From Lentibacillus jeotgali (GTDB lineage: Bacteria; Bacillota; Bacilli; Bacillales; Amphibacillaceae): DNA of 64,000 bases. The first letter of the stretch is position 1. Each line of letters opens with the position of its first letter. The notes beneath the pieces were generated by a model. The model saw only the letters and a program-made list of their open reading frames with translations, made no database searches and was not told where the DNA came from. The DNA lies in contig NZ_AGAV01000005.1 in NCBI RefSeq assembly GCF_000224785.1, forward strand, positions 248,001 to 312,000, given 5' to 3'. The translations under genes and the position numbers were made by a program. Below are positions 19,090 through 27,664 of this stretch, one piece after another.

Positions 19090-19120
19090 AAAAAAGCAAC
19101 TTGACATCATGCCAAGTTGC
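19090..19120 (-). terminator. Terminator after gbsA
   Basis: GCAACTTG and CAAGTTGC form an 8-bp stem. On the minus strand it is followed by TTTTTTATGG, placing it at the end of gbsA. Confidence 0.75.
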
Positions 19121-19157
19121 CCTCCTTAACCTTGTCATATTGCTTTAAAATGCGTGA

Positions 19158-20627
19158 TTAAAACCAATTAACGGGTTCTGGCTTCAGATTTTGGAAAATG
19201 TGCTTGGTTTCCTGATATTCTTCCAGGCCTGTCTTGCCGAGTTCACGGCCGATGCCGGACTGTTTATAGCCGCCCCATGGTGCATGCGGGAAGTACAGGT
19301 TCACGTCGTTGATCCAGACAGTGCCCATCCGCAGTTTCGCAACACAGCGCTCGGCTTTGGCAATGTCATTGGTAAAGACACCGCCGGAAAGCCCGTAGAT
19401 GGAATCATTGGCGAGACGGACCGCTTCTTCTTCGGTCGTGAATTTTTCCACGGTAATCACCGGGCCAAAGCCTTCATCCTGTACAACACGCATGTCACTC
19501 GTGCACCCCGTCAATATGGTCGGCAAATAGAAAAGGCCGTTTTGCAGTTCCGGATCGTCGGGGCGGCTGCCGCCAACAGCAACCGTTGCGCCTTCTTGTT
19601 TGCCGTTTTCAACATAATTGACCACTTTATTTAAATGGTCCTCAGAAATGAGTGGTCCCATTTGAGTTGATTCATCAAAACCGCTGCCAAGTTTGATGTT
19701 TTTCACACGGTCAACGATCGCACTGACAAAAGCATCATGAATGCTTTCTTCAATAATCAGACGAGTTCCCGCTGAACAAATTTGGCCGGCATGGAAAAAT
19801 ACGGCGTTCATCGCTTGGTCGACAGCTGTTTCAAAATCAGCATCGGCGAAGACAATATTCGGGTTTTTCCCGCCCAGCTCCAGTGCCAGATTTTTCACGT
19901 TCGAACTGGCTGCCTGCATGATCTTCTTGCCCGTATGAATACCGCCGGTAAACGAGATCAAATCGACATTGTCATTAGCCGAAAGTTCTGCACCAACGGA
20001 ATCGCCGGGTCCGAGCACCAGATTGACAACACCTGCCGGAACGCCGGCTTCTGCCATTAATTCAAACACTTTAATTGACGTAAGCGGCGTGATTTCACTC
20101 GGCTTCATGACAAGTGTGTTGCCTGCTGCCAATGCCGGTGCCAATTTCCATGATGCCTGCAAGAGTGGATAGTTCCATGGCGTAATCTGGCCACAGACGC
20201 CGACAGGTTCATGAACCACCTTGCTGGTTGAATTTGGAATAGGGGATTCGATGATCTCGCCGCCGTCTTTATCAGCCATCTCAGCGAAATAACGGAACAC
20301 ACCAGCAATATCATCCATGTCACCAAGGCTTTCTTCAACTGTTTTACCGGTATCGAGTGATTCGAGCTCAGCCAATTCTTCGCGGTCGCGCTCGATCAAA
20401 TCGGCAATTTTATGGACAATTTTTCCGCGCTCAGCAGCGGGAGTGGTTGCCCAATCTCCCTGATCAAAGGCTTTTCGTGCCGCAGTGATTGCAGCTTTTG
20501 TATCCGATTCATCACTCTCAGTGACTGTTGCAACAATCTTCTGATTAAAAGGGTTAATAATGTCACGGACGGCATCGGAATTGGATGTCACCCATGAGCC
20601 ATCGATCAATTGTTTTTTGATGTCCAT
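19158..20627 (-). CDS. gbsA: Betaine aldehyde dehydrogenase
   Basis: A 489-aa aldehyde dehydrogenase with PWNYPLLQASWKLAPALAAGN, the NAD site FTGGIHTGKKI, catalytic Glu in LALELGGKNP and catalytic Cys in GQICSAGTR. Together with the divergent gbsR this fits GbsA, which oxidises betaine aldehyde to glycine betaine, the last step of osmoprotectant synthesis from choline. A canonical aaaggagg site precedes the ATG. The usual partner alcohol dehydrogenase gbsB is not adjacent, so choline oxidation must be provided elsewhere. Confidence 0.92.
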   Translation of the reverse strand: MDIKKQLIDGSWVTSNSDAVRDIINPFNQKIVATVTESDESDTKAAITAARKAFDQGDWATTPAAERGKIVHKIADLIERDREELAELESLDTGKTVEESLGDMDDIAGVFRYFAEMADKDGGEIIESPIPNSTSKVVHEPVGVCGQITPWNYPLLQASWKLAPALAAGNTLVMKPSEITPLTSIKVFELMAEAGVPAGVVNLVLGPGDSVGAELSANDNVDLISFTGGIHTGKKIMQAASSNVKNLALELGGKNPNIVFADADFETAVDQAMNAVFFHAGQICSAGTRLIIEESIHDAFVSAIVDRVKNIKLGSGFDESTQMGPLISEDHLNKVVNYVENGKQEGATVAVGGSRPDDPELQNGLFYLPTILTGCTSDMRVVQDEGFGPVITVEKFTTEEEAVRLANDSIYGLSGGVFTNDIAKAERCVAKLRMGTVWINDVNLYFPHAPWGGYKQSGIGRELGKTGLEEYQETKHIFQNLKPEPVNWF

Positions 20628-20843
20628 AGTAAACCTCCTTTGTAAATTAATTTTATTTAAAACTTATTTAACATTTTGAACAAGGATACTTTATCATGTC
20701 GATTTTGGTTTGTCAAAAGGAATAATTTTGGGAGTTAACACGGATCTTTCATACACAAATGTGCAGATGGTAAAAGAGTACATTCATGATAAGGGACAAA
20801 GCAACAACTGCAGATAGAAATTTAAAATAATTTCAATTGGCAT

Positions 20844-20871
20844 TTGACATATTTCGTATATACGTTATGAT
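20844..20871 (+). promoter_or_regulatory. gbsR promoter with internal palindrome
   Basis: TTGACA (20844-20849) and TATGAT (20866-20871) are 16 bases apart. The spacer holds the perfect palindrome CGTATATACG (20855-20864). The 302-bp gbsA-gbsR gap has nothing coding. AT-rich imperfect palindromes of TTAAAT/ATTTAA type lie just before each gene (about 20654-20670 and 20897-20912). Any of these could bind GbsR; the sequence alone does not decide. Confidence 0.55.
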
Positions 20872-20929
20872 TAATTTTGTAAAGAATATATTTAATGTAT
20901 TAAATTTATTTAAAGCGAGGTGAACTTGA

Positions 20930-21490
20930 ATGACTGGTTCCAACGATGAAATGGCGAAGGAAAAATTGGAACAGGCAAAAGGATACGTTATTGAAGCCAT
21001 TGCCGAGACAATGGATGTATACGGTGTGACGCCTGCTGCCGGAAAATTATACGCCACCATGTATTTCGAGGATCAGATGAATCTTGACGAAATGCGGGAA
21101 CAACTGGACATGAGCAAACCGAGCATGAGCACAAGCGTCCGCAAATTGCAGGAAATTGAAATGGTCAAAAAGAAATTCCAGCGCGGTTCAAGGAAACATA
21201 CGTATGCGGCCGAAAAGAATTTTTTCAATACATTTATGTCCTATTTCTGCCAAATGTGGGACCGTGAAGCAAAAATGAATATTGAAGCCGTTAAACAGGC
21301 TGAGTTTGAATTGGACCAGATTTTTGAAGATGAAGATGTTTCGGAAGAATTAGTTGAAGAAGCACGAAGGATTTATCATCAGCTTGATCAGTCAAAAACA
21401 TATTACCGCTGGCTGGAACGTTTGGTGGCAAGCATCAGGTCAGAGGAAATTTATGAATTTTTACCAGTACATCCAGATAATAATAAATAG
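20930..21490 (+). CDS. gbsR: GbsR-type choline-responsive repressor
   Basis: A 186-aa MarR-like regulator of the GbsR family: a winged-helix region (about residues 30-85, with LDMSKPSMSTSVRKLQEIEMV as recognition area, abbreviated) followed by a helical region containing YFCQMWDRE and KTYYRWLERLV, whose aromatic residues may line a ligand pocket. In B. subtilis GbsR represses gbsAB and opuB and is released by choline. Here it diverges from gbsA and is followed 17 bp later by a betaine-type binding protein, so it probably controls both directions. Confidence 0.9.
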   Translation: MTGSNDEMAKEKLEQAKGYVIEAIAETMDVYGVTPAAGKLYATMYFEDQMNLDEMREQLDMSKPSMSTSVRKLQEIEMVKKKFQRGSRKHTYAAEKNFFNTFMSYFCQMWDREAKMNIEAVKQAEFELDQIFEDEDVSEELVEEARRIYHQLDQSKTYYRWLERLVASIRSEEIYEFLPVHPDNNK

Positions 21491-21507
21491 GAGAGGATTA
21501 TTCATCT

Positions 21508-22407
21508 ATGAAGTTCATGAAAAATAAATTAGTCGTACTTGGACTGACATTAGTCGTTATATTGGCAGCATGTGGTTCAAATTCCGGTGCAGAAGAATCA
21601 GGAAATTCCGGCAGCGGCTCATCGGACAGCAAAGGCACGATTAATATGGCGCAGATCAACTGGGCGGAAAATATTGCCGTTACGAATATGTGGAAAGTTA
21701 TCCTGGAAGAAAAGGGCTATAATGTCAATTTGAAAACGCTGGATATGGGTGTCATTATGCAGTCGTTGGCATCGGGGGATCTGGATATTAATCTGGAAGT
21801 ATGGCTCCCGGTACAGGACAAGGCTTATCTGGAAGAATATAAGGATGAAGTTTTCTTCTCAGAGGCAACCTGGTATGACAACGCAAAAGTGGGTCTTGTT
21901 GTCCCGAAATACATGGAAGACATCAACAGCATTGAAGATCTGAACGCTAATAAGGAGAAGTTCGAGGGCGAGATTACCGGATTTGATGCAGGTGCAGGCA
22001 CGATGGAAGTAACAAAAGAATTGATACCTGAATATGGTCTTGACTATGAATTGATACCAAGTTCCGAACCAGCTATGATTTCGGCCATTGGTGATGCCAT
22101 CGAGAATAAGGAGCCGGTTGTTGCACCATTGTGGAGCCCGCACCGTGTTTTTTCGCAATATGATCTGAAATTCCTCGAGGATCCGAAAAATGTTTATGGA
22201 CAGACCGAAAAGATCCATCATGCAACACGTCAGGGATTTGCTGATGATTTTCCAAAAGTGAGCGAATGGATGAAAAACTGGAAAATGGATGACGACGCAA
22301 TCGGTCAGCTCATGACTTATGTAAACGATGCTGAGGAACCAATTGACGGTGCCAGGAAATGGGTTGAAGAAAATCAGGATCTGGTTAATGAGTGGATCAC
22401 AGAATAA
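21508..22407 (+). CDS. Glycine betaine/choline ABC transporter binding lipoprotein (OpuAC-like)
   Basis: A 299-aa lipoprotein: signal peptide with lipobox ILAACG, a Gly/Ser-rich linker, then an OpuAC/ProX-type binding fold with INWAENIAVTNMWKVI, GDLDINLEVWLP and APLWSPHRVF. Such proteins bind quaternary amines through aromatic side chains and pass them to an ABC permease. No permease or ATPase gene follows; a terminator comes instead. It is therefore an orphan binding protein, co-transcribed with gbsR, and may serve a transporter encoded elsewhere. Its start near gbsR suggests a choline- or betaine-linked role. Confidence 0.88.
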   Translation: MKFMKNKLVVLGLTLVVILAACGSNSGAEESGNSGSGSSDSKGTINMAQINWAENIAVTNMWKVILEEKGYNVNLKTLDMGVIMQSLASGDLDINLEVWLPVQDKAYLEEYKDEVFFSEATWYDNAKVGLVVPKYMEDINSIEDLNANKEKFEGEITGFDAGAGTMEVTKELIPEYGLDYELIPSSEPAMISAIGDAIENKEPVVAPLWSPHRVFSQYDLKFLEDPKNVYGQTEKIHHATRQGFADDFPKVSEWMKNWKMDDDAIGQLMTYVNDAEEPIDGARKWVEENQDLVNEWITE

Positions 22408-22520
22408 CCTCAAATAGGTAGAAGGTTTTGTGGTTTCGCAATAAGTTTAATGCCAAAGCTTACACTAACTTCGCTAAAGTTCACAAAAGATAAAAGTCCC
22501 ATAACGTTCATTAAAACAAA

Positions 22521-22565
22521 GAAAGGAAGCCTGCTGCGCTAAAGCACTGGGCTTCCTTTCTGTAT
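22521..22565. terminator. Bidirectional terminator between the binding-protein gene and the 61-aa gene
   Basis: GAAAGGAAGCC and GGCTTCCTTTC form a perfect 11-bp stem; T-runs are short on both sides. Confidence 0.65.
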
Positions 22566-22586
22566 ATGTCATTCTGGAAGTAGATG

Positions 22587-22772
22587 TCACTGCCACATTG
22601 TATAGCTGACAGAATCAACACCCCAGTAAATTTCCTGTCCATTGTCACCATTCCGGTATTCATTTAGTGAATTGGATTGTTCAGATGGATTATACAATAA
22701 AAAGGCTAAAATTAAAGCACCTGCCATCAAAAGTCCTATTCCAACGAGATAATAAATTTGGTATCTGTTCAT
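22587..22772 (-). CDS. 61-aa single-span membrane protein
   Basis: ATG 22772 follows gggagg at a normal distance. The product begins MNRYQIYYLVGIGLLMAGAL, one membrane helix, then a polar acidic tail with aromatic residues (QEIYWGVDSVSYTMWQ). I do not recognise the family. It resembles in layout the 50-aa protein at 12493-12645. No partner gene is adjacent on this strand. Confidence 0.55.
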   Translation of the reverse strand: MNRYQIYYLVGIGLLMAGALILAFLLYNPSEQSNSLNEYRNGDNGQEIYWGVDSVSYTMWQ

Positions 22773-23014
22773 ATAAGACCTCCCTTCAACCCTTACTGCA
22801 GTATATTGATGCAAGGGCGAATGTGTATAGGCGGGAAGGGCGGAAGTACCAAAATAGGCGTATGTCTGTGGGGAGCTATTTTGTTTCTTCTTTTAATAAC
22901 CTTTGTTAGACTGTAATAATGGAAACGAAGAATATTTAAAGATGCTTTTTGCTGGTTAAAAAAGGCGGAAAGCTGATTTTCAATAAAGATTTGAAACAGA
23001 AAGGAAGTGGTATC

Positions 23015-23647
23015 ATGCGGCTGATTCGTGCAGGTATTCATTATTATCTGACCGGTCTTATTATCCTAACGCTTGGCATTGCATTGACAATCCAATCAAC
23101 AATGGGTGCTTCGCCGTTTGATGCGCTTCTGGTGGGGCTGCACCGGACGTTTGGACTGACGGTCGGCAGCTTTGAAATAATTGTTGGTTTAACAATGGTG
23201 CTGGGAAACGCCCTCGCAGAGAAAAAAAGACCGGAGTTTTTTGCCCTGATCACCTCGCTCGTCACCGGAATTGGGATTGACACGTGGCTGTTTTTGCTCG
23301 GCGATATTGTGACGCCAGGGACGTGGTATGGCAAATGGGCAGCGCTGTTATTGGGGACAATACTAATGGCGCTGGGCGTGGCATTTTATTTGCATTCGAA
23401 AATTGCTCCTAACCCGCTTGACCGTTCCATGCTGGTCATATCAAGCCTGACCGGCTGGCATGTTTCCTATTCAAGGGCAGCCATTAGCGTTGTGCTTGTT
23501 ATCCTGGCAGCCAGCTTCGGCGGAGCAGTCGGAATCGGCACATTGATCAATGCATTATTTGGCGGCTTCATCATCAGCTTCTTTTTGCCATATGTGAAAA
23601 TGATTAAAACAGGATTCCGGAAGCGCGGGGAGAACATGGTTTCCTGA
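23015..23647 (+). CDS. YczE/YyaS-family membrane protein
   Basis: A 210-aa protein with about five membrane spans. It has LTLGIALTIQSTMGASPFDALLVGL at the N-terminus (shortened: GxALTIQSxxGASPFD) and SKIAPNPLDRSMLVIS in the middle, matching the YczE/YyaS family. ATG 23015 follows aaggaag. Function is unknown for the family. It is a distant paralogue of the protein at 5950-6594. It is followed 68 bp later by the spore gene sspP, with its own ribosome site. Confidence 0.8.
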   Translation: MRLIRAGIHYYLTGLIILTLGIALTIQSTMGASPFDALLVGLHRTFGLTVGSFEIIVGLTMVLGNALAEKKRPEFFALITSLVTGIGIDTWLFLLGDIVTPGTWYGKWAALLLGTILMALGVAFYLHSKIAPNPLDRSMLVISSLTGWHVSYSRAAISVVLVILAASFGGAVGIGTLINALFGGFIISFFLPYVKMIKTGFRKRGENMVS

Positions 23648-23715
23648 ACAAGTCCGTATAGATTTTGTTTCCTCGTTAAAAACTATGCGAGAAAGCACAA
23701 AGGAGGAAATGGAAA

Positions 23716-23868
23716 ATGGGCGGAAAACCTAAAGGACCAAAGCAGCAGGAAAAACCGAACCTGCCTAAGAGCCCAAAACAGCCGTACGGCGAGCCTATGC
23801 AGGGATCCCACAAGGTAAAACAGCGTAACCATTCACGGCAAAAACAAAATCCACATCATGATATGTAA
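23716..23868 (+). CDS. sspP: Small acid-soluble spore protein P
   Basis: A 50-aa protein not long enough for most gene finders. The C-terminal half KVKQRNHSRQKQNPHHDM matches B. subtilis SspP (KVKNRNHTRQKHNSHHDM). SspP is a minor small acid-soluble protein of the spore core, made late in the forespore. ATG 23716 lies nine bases after aggagg; an overlapping ATG at 23709 is out of frame. A strong terminator follows. It shows that the organism is an endospore former. Confidence 0.92.
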   Translation: MGGKPKGPKQQEKPNLPKSPKQPYGEPMQGSHKVKQRNHSRQKQNPHHDM

Positions 23869-23881
23869 CAGGTTGATCAAG

Positions 23882-23914
23882 ATAGCACGCAATAAAATTG
23901 CGTGCTATTTTTGT
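23882..23914 (+). terminator. Terminator after sspP
   Basis: ATAGCACGCAA pairs perfectly with TTGCGTGCTAT around a 5-base loop and runs into TTTTTG. Confidence 0.88.
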
Positions 23915-24065
23915 GTGAGTGGCAGGGAATTTACTCTACGTTACCATAATCGCTATAGATTGCTAATAAAGTTTCTTATAGTCTCATCATAGCTCTAAAT
24001 TTATTGGAATGTTGTGTTATCATGAAGTGAACTGGAGAAATCCAATAGAGGAGGGCTTCCATTTT

Positions 24066-24198
24066 ATGAAGATCAGAAAAGCAGTTGAGCAGGATGCACC
24101 AGGTATTGCAAAAGTCCATGTTGACAGCTGGCAAAAATATTGTTCCTGATGAGTTTCTGGAAAATTTAAATCATGAAGATCGTACAAAACGCCAGTAA
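24066..24198 (+). pseudogene. GNAT acetyltransferase remnant
   Basis: A gaggaggg site and ATG open a frame reading MKIRKAVEQDAPGIAKVHVD-SW, the typical start of a GNAT N-acetyltransferase. After a short internal deletion or frame change at about 24131 the second frame continues KNIVPDEFLENLNHEDRTK and stops. The acetyl-CoA-binding half is absent, so the gene is broken and truncated. A repeat hairpin lies immediately downstream. Confidence 0.75.
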
Positions 24199-24206
24199 AT
24201 GTCAGG

Positions 24207-24270
24207 TTCTGTTCAGCTAACAATCAGTGGGGATAAAGGAAGTCCCCCCACTGATTGAATTTTAACTTCT
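24207..24270. repeat. Interspersed hairpin repeat, copy 1
   Basis: TTCTGTTCAGCTAA, then CAATCAGTGGGG paired with CCCCACTGATTG (24221-24256), then GAATTTTAACTT. The same order of parts occurs at 34093-34150. It may also terminate the convergent tatA. Confidence 0.7.
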
Positions 24271-24280
24271 TCCGATCCTT

Positions 24281-24502
24281 TCAAGTAGACAGATCCCTGT
24301 CACTTTTCGGCGTTTCAGCTGGTTGTCTCATGTCAGATTCATCGTCGTGGTCACTCATCAGTTTGTTGGCGGAGCCTTTAAATTCCGATAGTGTCTGTCC
24401 AAGGGCACGCCCGATTTCAGGCAGTTTTCTCGGTCCAAATATAATGAGTGTGATGGCCAGAATGAGAATTAGCCCAGGAATGCCCATATTTGTTAAACTC
24501 AT
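24281..24502 (-). CDS. tatA: Twin-arginine translocase subunit TatA
   Basis: A 73-aa protein with one N-terminal membrane helix, the hinge and amphipathic helix [20 protein letters not shown], and an acidic tail, as in TatA/E. TatA forms the export pore for folded proteins together with TatC. It is the last gene of an operon whose first gene encodes a Tat-signal protein, so it probably serves export of that complex. No tatC lies in the window. A ggaggaaaggag site precedes the ATG. Confidence 0.92.
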   Translation of the reverse strand: MSLTNMGIPGLILILAITLIIFGPRKLPEIGRALGQTLSEFKGSANKLMSDHDDESDMRQPAETPKSDRDLST

Positions 24503-24528
24503 TGGAATCTCTCCTTTCCTCCTTAAGT

Positions 24529-26265
24529 TTAAGCAAGTTTACCATTTTTATTACGCTTAACCAGCTGGCCTTTTTCTTTCCGATATTTTAAAATGCCCTC
24601 TGCTGCACGATAGGCGAGAGCACCAACCGTTCCTGTTGGATTATAGCCGCCATTGTGGGCGAATGCCGATGCTCCAATAACGAACACATTATCAACATCC
24701 CACATTTGCAAATAGTTGTTCAATGCGGATGTTTCAGGATCTTCTCCCATAATGACGCCACCGGTGATATGGTCATTCTGGGAAGGGACGATGTCAAAAT
24801 GATCCGTCAGTTCTTTTGGTTCTACAACTTCGGCGCCCATCTCTTCCAGAATCTCAGCACACCTTGCTGTGATATATTCATATAACGCATGGTCCTGTTC
24901 CGTGAAATCATACGTCATTCGCAGCAGTGGATTTCCAAAGCTATCCTTATACGTCGGGTCAAGACTTAAATAATTATTCTTGTGCGGCATTGAAGCCCCT
25001 TGTGATGTCACCGGTATGGAGCGGTTAAACCATTTGATCGACTCTTGTTTAAATTTTTTCCCCCAGCGTGGTATATCACCCGGGACTGCATTTTCGTTAA
25101 TTGGTCTTTTACCCAGTTGCTTCATCGTTATCGAACCGCCGTGGATAAAGTCCAGGTCGGAATGGTCAAAGTTGTCATTATTATAGTCGTCCAGAGTTGT
25201 TCCAAGTGACCCGGCTCCCATAGCGGCGTTGAAATTGTCCTTAAAAAATCCGGTTGCGATAGCGGTAATCTGGTAGCAGTAATTTTTTCCTATGACACCT
25301 TTTCCTGTTGAGGGGTCATATGGACGGCCAAGATTGGATTGCAGGAGCAAGCGGCAATTATTCAATGTGTAACTTGTTAAGGCAACGACATCTGCCGGCT
25401 GCTCAAATTCTTCTCCTGTCTGGACATCCACATATCTTACACCTGTCGCCTTATTTCCATCATGGGTTATTCCTGTTACATAGGAATTTGTCCTAAGCTC
25501 AAAGTTACCCGTTTTCTGAGCGGTCGGAATAACGGTTACAGTCGGGTCGGATTTTGCTCCGTACTCACACCCGAACTTTTCACAAAATCCGCAATACTGA
25601 CATTGGTTTAATGTCTGACCATCCGGGTTTGTATATTGTTCCGAAATATTAGCGGATGGCTGTCGGAATGGATGCAGTCCCAAGTTTTTGGCTGCTTCCA
25701 TATACTGGTCAAGAATTGGCGTGCTTTTCATCGGTGGTGTTGGATATTCCTCTGTTCGCTCTGGTCTCAATGGATTAGGCTCCCCGCTTGTGCCAGCCAT
25801 TTTTTCAAACTTGCGGTAGTACGGTTCCAATTCGTCGTATGTGATGCCCCAGTCTTGAAGCGTATATTCCTCAGGGAGTTTATTTTTACCGTATTTCTCA
25901 TCTGTCATCGTCTTGATTTGAAAATCATAGGGTGCAAAAAACCATGTATCTCCATTCCAATGGACGCCTGCTCCGCCGACACCAGTTCCAATCAGAAATG
26001 CCCCAAATTGGCGCATCGGCAATGCACGTTCGTCCAGGTTATTTCGGAATGTAATTGTCTCCTGGGAAAGATCCTGCATTAGTTCATAACGGATTGCATA
26101 TCTATATTCGTCATGAACCATCTGAAAATCTTCTGTTGACCTATCATCACCCCGTTCAAGACCAACAACTTTTACACCTGCTTTCGCAACTTCAGAGGCG
26201 ATAATACCGCCCGCCCAGCCAACGCCAACCGTAACGACATCGACTTTGTCAAGCTTTTTCACCAT
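24529..26265 (-). CDS. GMC-family oxidoreductase, large subunit of a gluconate/sugar dehydrogenase-type complex
   Basis: A 578-aa flavoprotein from ATG 26265 (gaggagga site). The FAD motif [18 protein letters not shown] is at the N-terminus and the GMC C-terminal motif [17 protein letters not shown] near the end. It has [18 protein letters not shown], typical of membrane-bound gluconate, fructose and sorbitol dehydrogenase large subunits. [13 protein letters not shown] segment (C-x2-C-x2-C-x4-C) could bind an Fe-S cluster. There is no signal peptide, so export would depend on the Tat-signal partner encoded just upstream. The substrate and electron acceptor are unknown; no cytochrome c subunit gene is adjacent. 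Confidence 0.9.
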   Translation of the reverse strand: MVKKLDKVDVVTVGVGWAGGIIASEVAKAGVKVVGLERGDDRSTEDFQMVHDEYRYAIRYELMQDLSQETITFRNNLDERALPMRQFGAFLIGTGVGGAGVHWNGDTWFFAPYDFQIKTMTDEKYGKNKLPEEYTLQDWGITYDELEPYYRKFEKMAGTSGEPNPLRPERTEEYPTPPMKSTPILDQYMEAAKNLGLHPFRQPSANISEQYTNPDGQTLNQCQYCGFCEKFGCEYGAKSDPTVTVIPTAQKTGNFELRTNSYVTGITHDGNKATGVRYVDVQTGEEFEQPADVVALTSYTLNNCRLLLQSNLGRPYDPSTGKGVIGKNYCYQITAIATGFFKDNFNAAMGAGSLGTTLDDYNNDNFDHSDLDFIHGGSITMKQLGKRPINENAVPGDIPRWGKKFKQESIKWFNRSIPVTSQGASMPHKNNYLSLDPTYKDSFGNPLLRMTYDFTEQDHALYEYITARCAEILEEMGAEVVEPKELTDHFDIVPSQNDHITGGVIMGEDPETSALNNYLQMWDVDNVFVIGASAFAHNGGYNPTGTVGALAYRAAEGILKYRKEKGQLVKRNKNGKLA

Positions 26266-26290
26266 TCTAATCCTCCTCGACTGTGCTTTT

Positions 26291-27037
26291 TTATGATTGA
26301 TGATCCCCCAGTGATTTTGGTTCGACTTCAATAAATTCCTCGCTGCCGATTCGATTAATATAACTCATTTGACTGCCAGGGAAGTCCTTCATCTTCCAGC
26401 CCTGCATGTCAGCATTGCCGCCATATAGTGGGTCTGCATATGTTCCGGAAAGTGTCGCTGAGCGCAGCAAATCGAAAAAGTATGCTGAGCTGACATGTTT
26501 CAGTTTCACCTCATCATTCTCAAACTTTTTCAAGATTTCATCCTGCTGTTCGCCCTCTAAATCAACGAAGAACTTATCATGCTTGGATTTACTTTGATTC
26601 TCCAGTTCTCTGATTCCAGCCATGAAAATTGCATTGCGTTTCAGCGGTGTCTGAAATCCTTGATACTCAGTCCCTTCGAAAAATGGACCTTTTATATATT
26701 CTCTTTCGTTATTTCCATAGGATCCCGCCAGCTCATGATCGATAAAGTAGGGAGCACCCAACTCTATTGCTCCAGGTCCCAGTTCGTCCTTAGGATAAAT
26801 CCTCTCACTTGCAGCACTTAATATTTGGAAATCGGATCGTCTGGTAAAAAATTTCAGTGCACGGTTATAATTAGTTGAATTATTCTCTTGGGACCTGTTT
26901 TCTGTGTCATCGAGGAAGTTGGTACCAATAAAGGTGCCAAGAATACCACCGCCAATAGCACCCCCAGCTACATAGCCCGAATTTCTTATGAATCTGCGGC
27001 GTGACATTTTATCATCTTGTTTTTCTTCATCAGCCAT
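26291..27037 (-). CDS. Gluconate 2-dehydrogenase subunit 3-type protein with Tat signal
   Basis: A 248-aa protein with a textbook twin-arginine signal: SRRRFIRNSGYVAGGAIGGG, then a hydrophobic stretch. The mature part resembles the gluconate 2-dehydrogenase subunit 3 family (SAASERIYPKDELGPGAIELGAP... in outline, then YFFDLLRSATLSGTYADPLYGGN). In related complexes this subunit carries the cofactor-containing GMC subunit through the Tat pore. It is the first gene of an operon with the GMC gene 25 bp downstream and tatA last. Confidence 0.9.
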   Translation of the reverse strand: MADEEKQDDKMSRRRFIRNSGYVAGGAIGGGILGTFIGTNFLDDTENRSQENNSTNYNRALKFFTRRSDFQILSAASERIYPKDELGPGAIELGAPYFIDHELAGSYGNNEREYIKGPFFEGTEYQGFQTPLKRNAIFMAGIRELENQSKSKHDKFFVDLEGEQQDEILKKFENDEVKLKHVSSAYFFDLLRSATLSGTYADPLYGGNADMQGWKMKDFPGSQMSYINRIGSEEFIEVEPKSLGDHQS

Positions 27038-27392
27038 TTTTATCCCACCCTTCCATGTTTTAGCTATTATTATAATTACTAATATATCCAGTTTTTGTCA
27101 CTTTATGCAGTACATAAATAAGAATGCTTTGCAGGGAGGATTTTTAGCGAATGAAGTCGAAATAGTTTAGTATCTATTGAAATGAGAAATGAATATGAAA
27201 CATTATCGATATCCAATTATCAGCCGGGTTTGGAAGTTATGCCGCCCTGATTAAGTATGAGGATTGAGAAGTAACCAATCTATAGCGATTCCCTGGTCAG
27301 CTGTAGCGCATTCGTCTAATTGAATGAATCTGTTTTAATTCTCCTCTGAAAAGGAATAATACAAGTAACCAAAAGAAAGCGGAGGAGATTAT
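27038..27392. other. Intergenic region with 21-nt phased repeat
   Basis: No gene of convincing quality lies in this 355-bp divergent gap. Two repeat units of the CTATAGCGATT type begin exactly 21 bases apart, at 27280 (CTATAGCGATT) and 27301 (CTGTAGCGCAT). The rest is AT-rich and presumably holds the promoters of the two flanking genes. Confidence 0.55.
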
Positions 27393-27494
27393 ATGAAGAA
27401 ACTGATAAGGCGATTAATCAAATACGGGCCGATCATTTATCCGATGGTGCGGAAGTTTTTGAATAAACGGAAAAACAAACAGTATAACCGTTAA
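27393..27494 (+). CDS. 33-aa basic peptide
   Basis: ATG 27393 follows ggaggag at six bases. The product, beginning MKKLIRRLIKYGPIIYPMVR, is strongly basic with a short hydrophobic middle, and ends KRKNKQYNR. A terminator follows directly. Short basic proteins of this type occur in Bacillaceae without known function. It is supported by its ribosome site and terminator rather than by homology I can prove. Confidence 0.5.
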   Translation: MKKLIRRLIKYGPIIYPMVRKFLNKRKNKQYNR

Positions 27495-27517
27495 CATAGG
27501 GGGGCTCCCACCTTACT

Positions 27518-27555
27518 AAAAAATGGCATGAATTTAACGTTCATGTCATTTTTTA
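27518..27555 (+). terminator. Terminator after the 33-aa gene
   Basis: AAAAAATGGCATGAA pairs with TTCATGTCATTTTTT (one G-T mismatch position) around a 7-base loop. Confidence 0.7.
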
Positions 27556-27664
27556 ATTCACGAAGATTATGACGCTTCCTCAAAGCTTTTAAATTAAATA
27601 GCCTATCAACTTTCACTGGAACATGATAATATAAATCTATCATTTGAAAAAAGGTGGTGCACAT

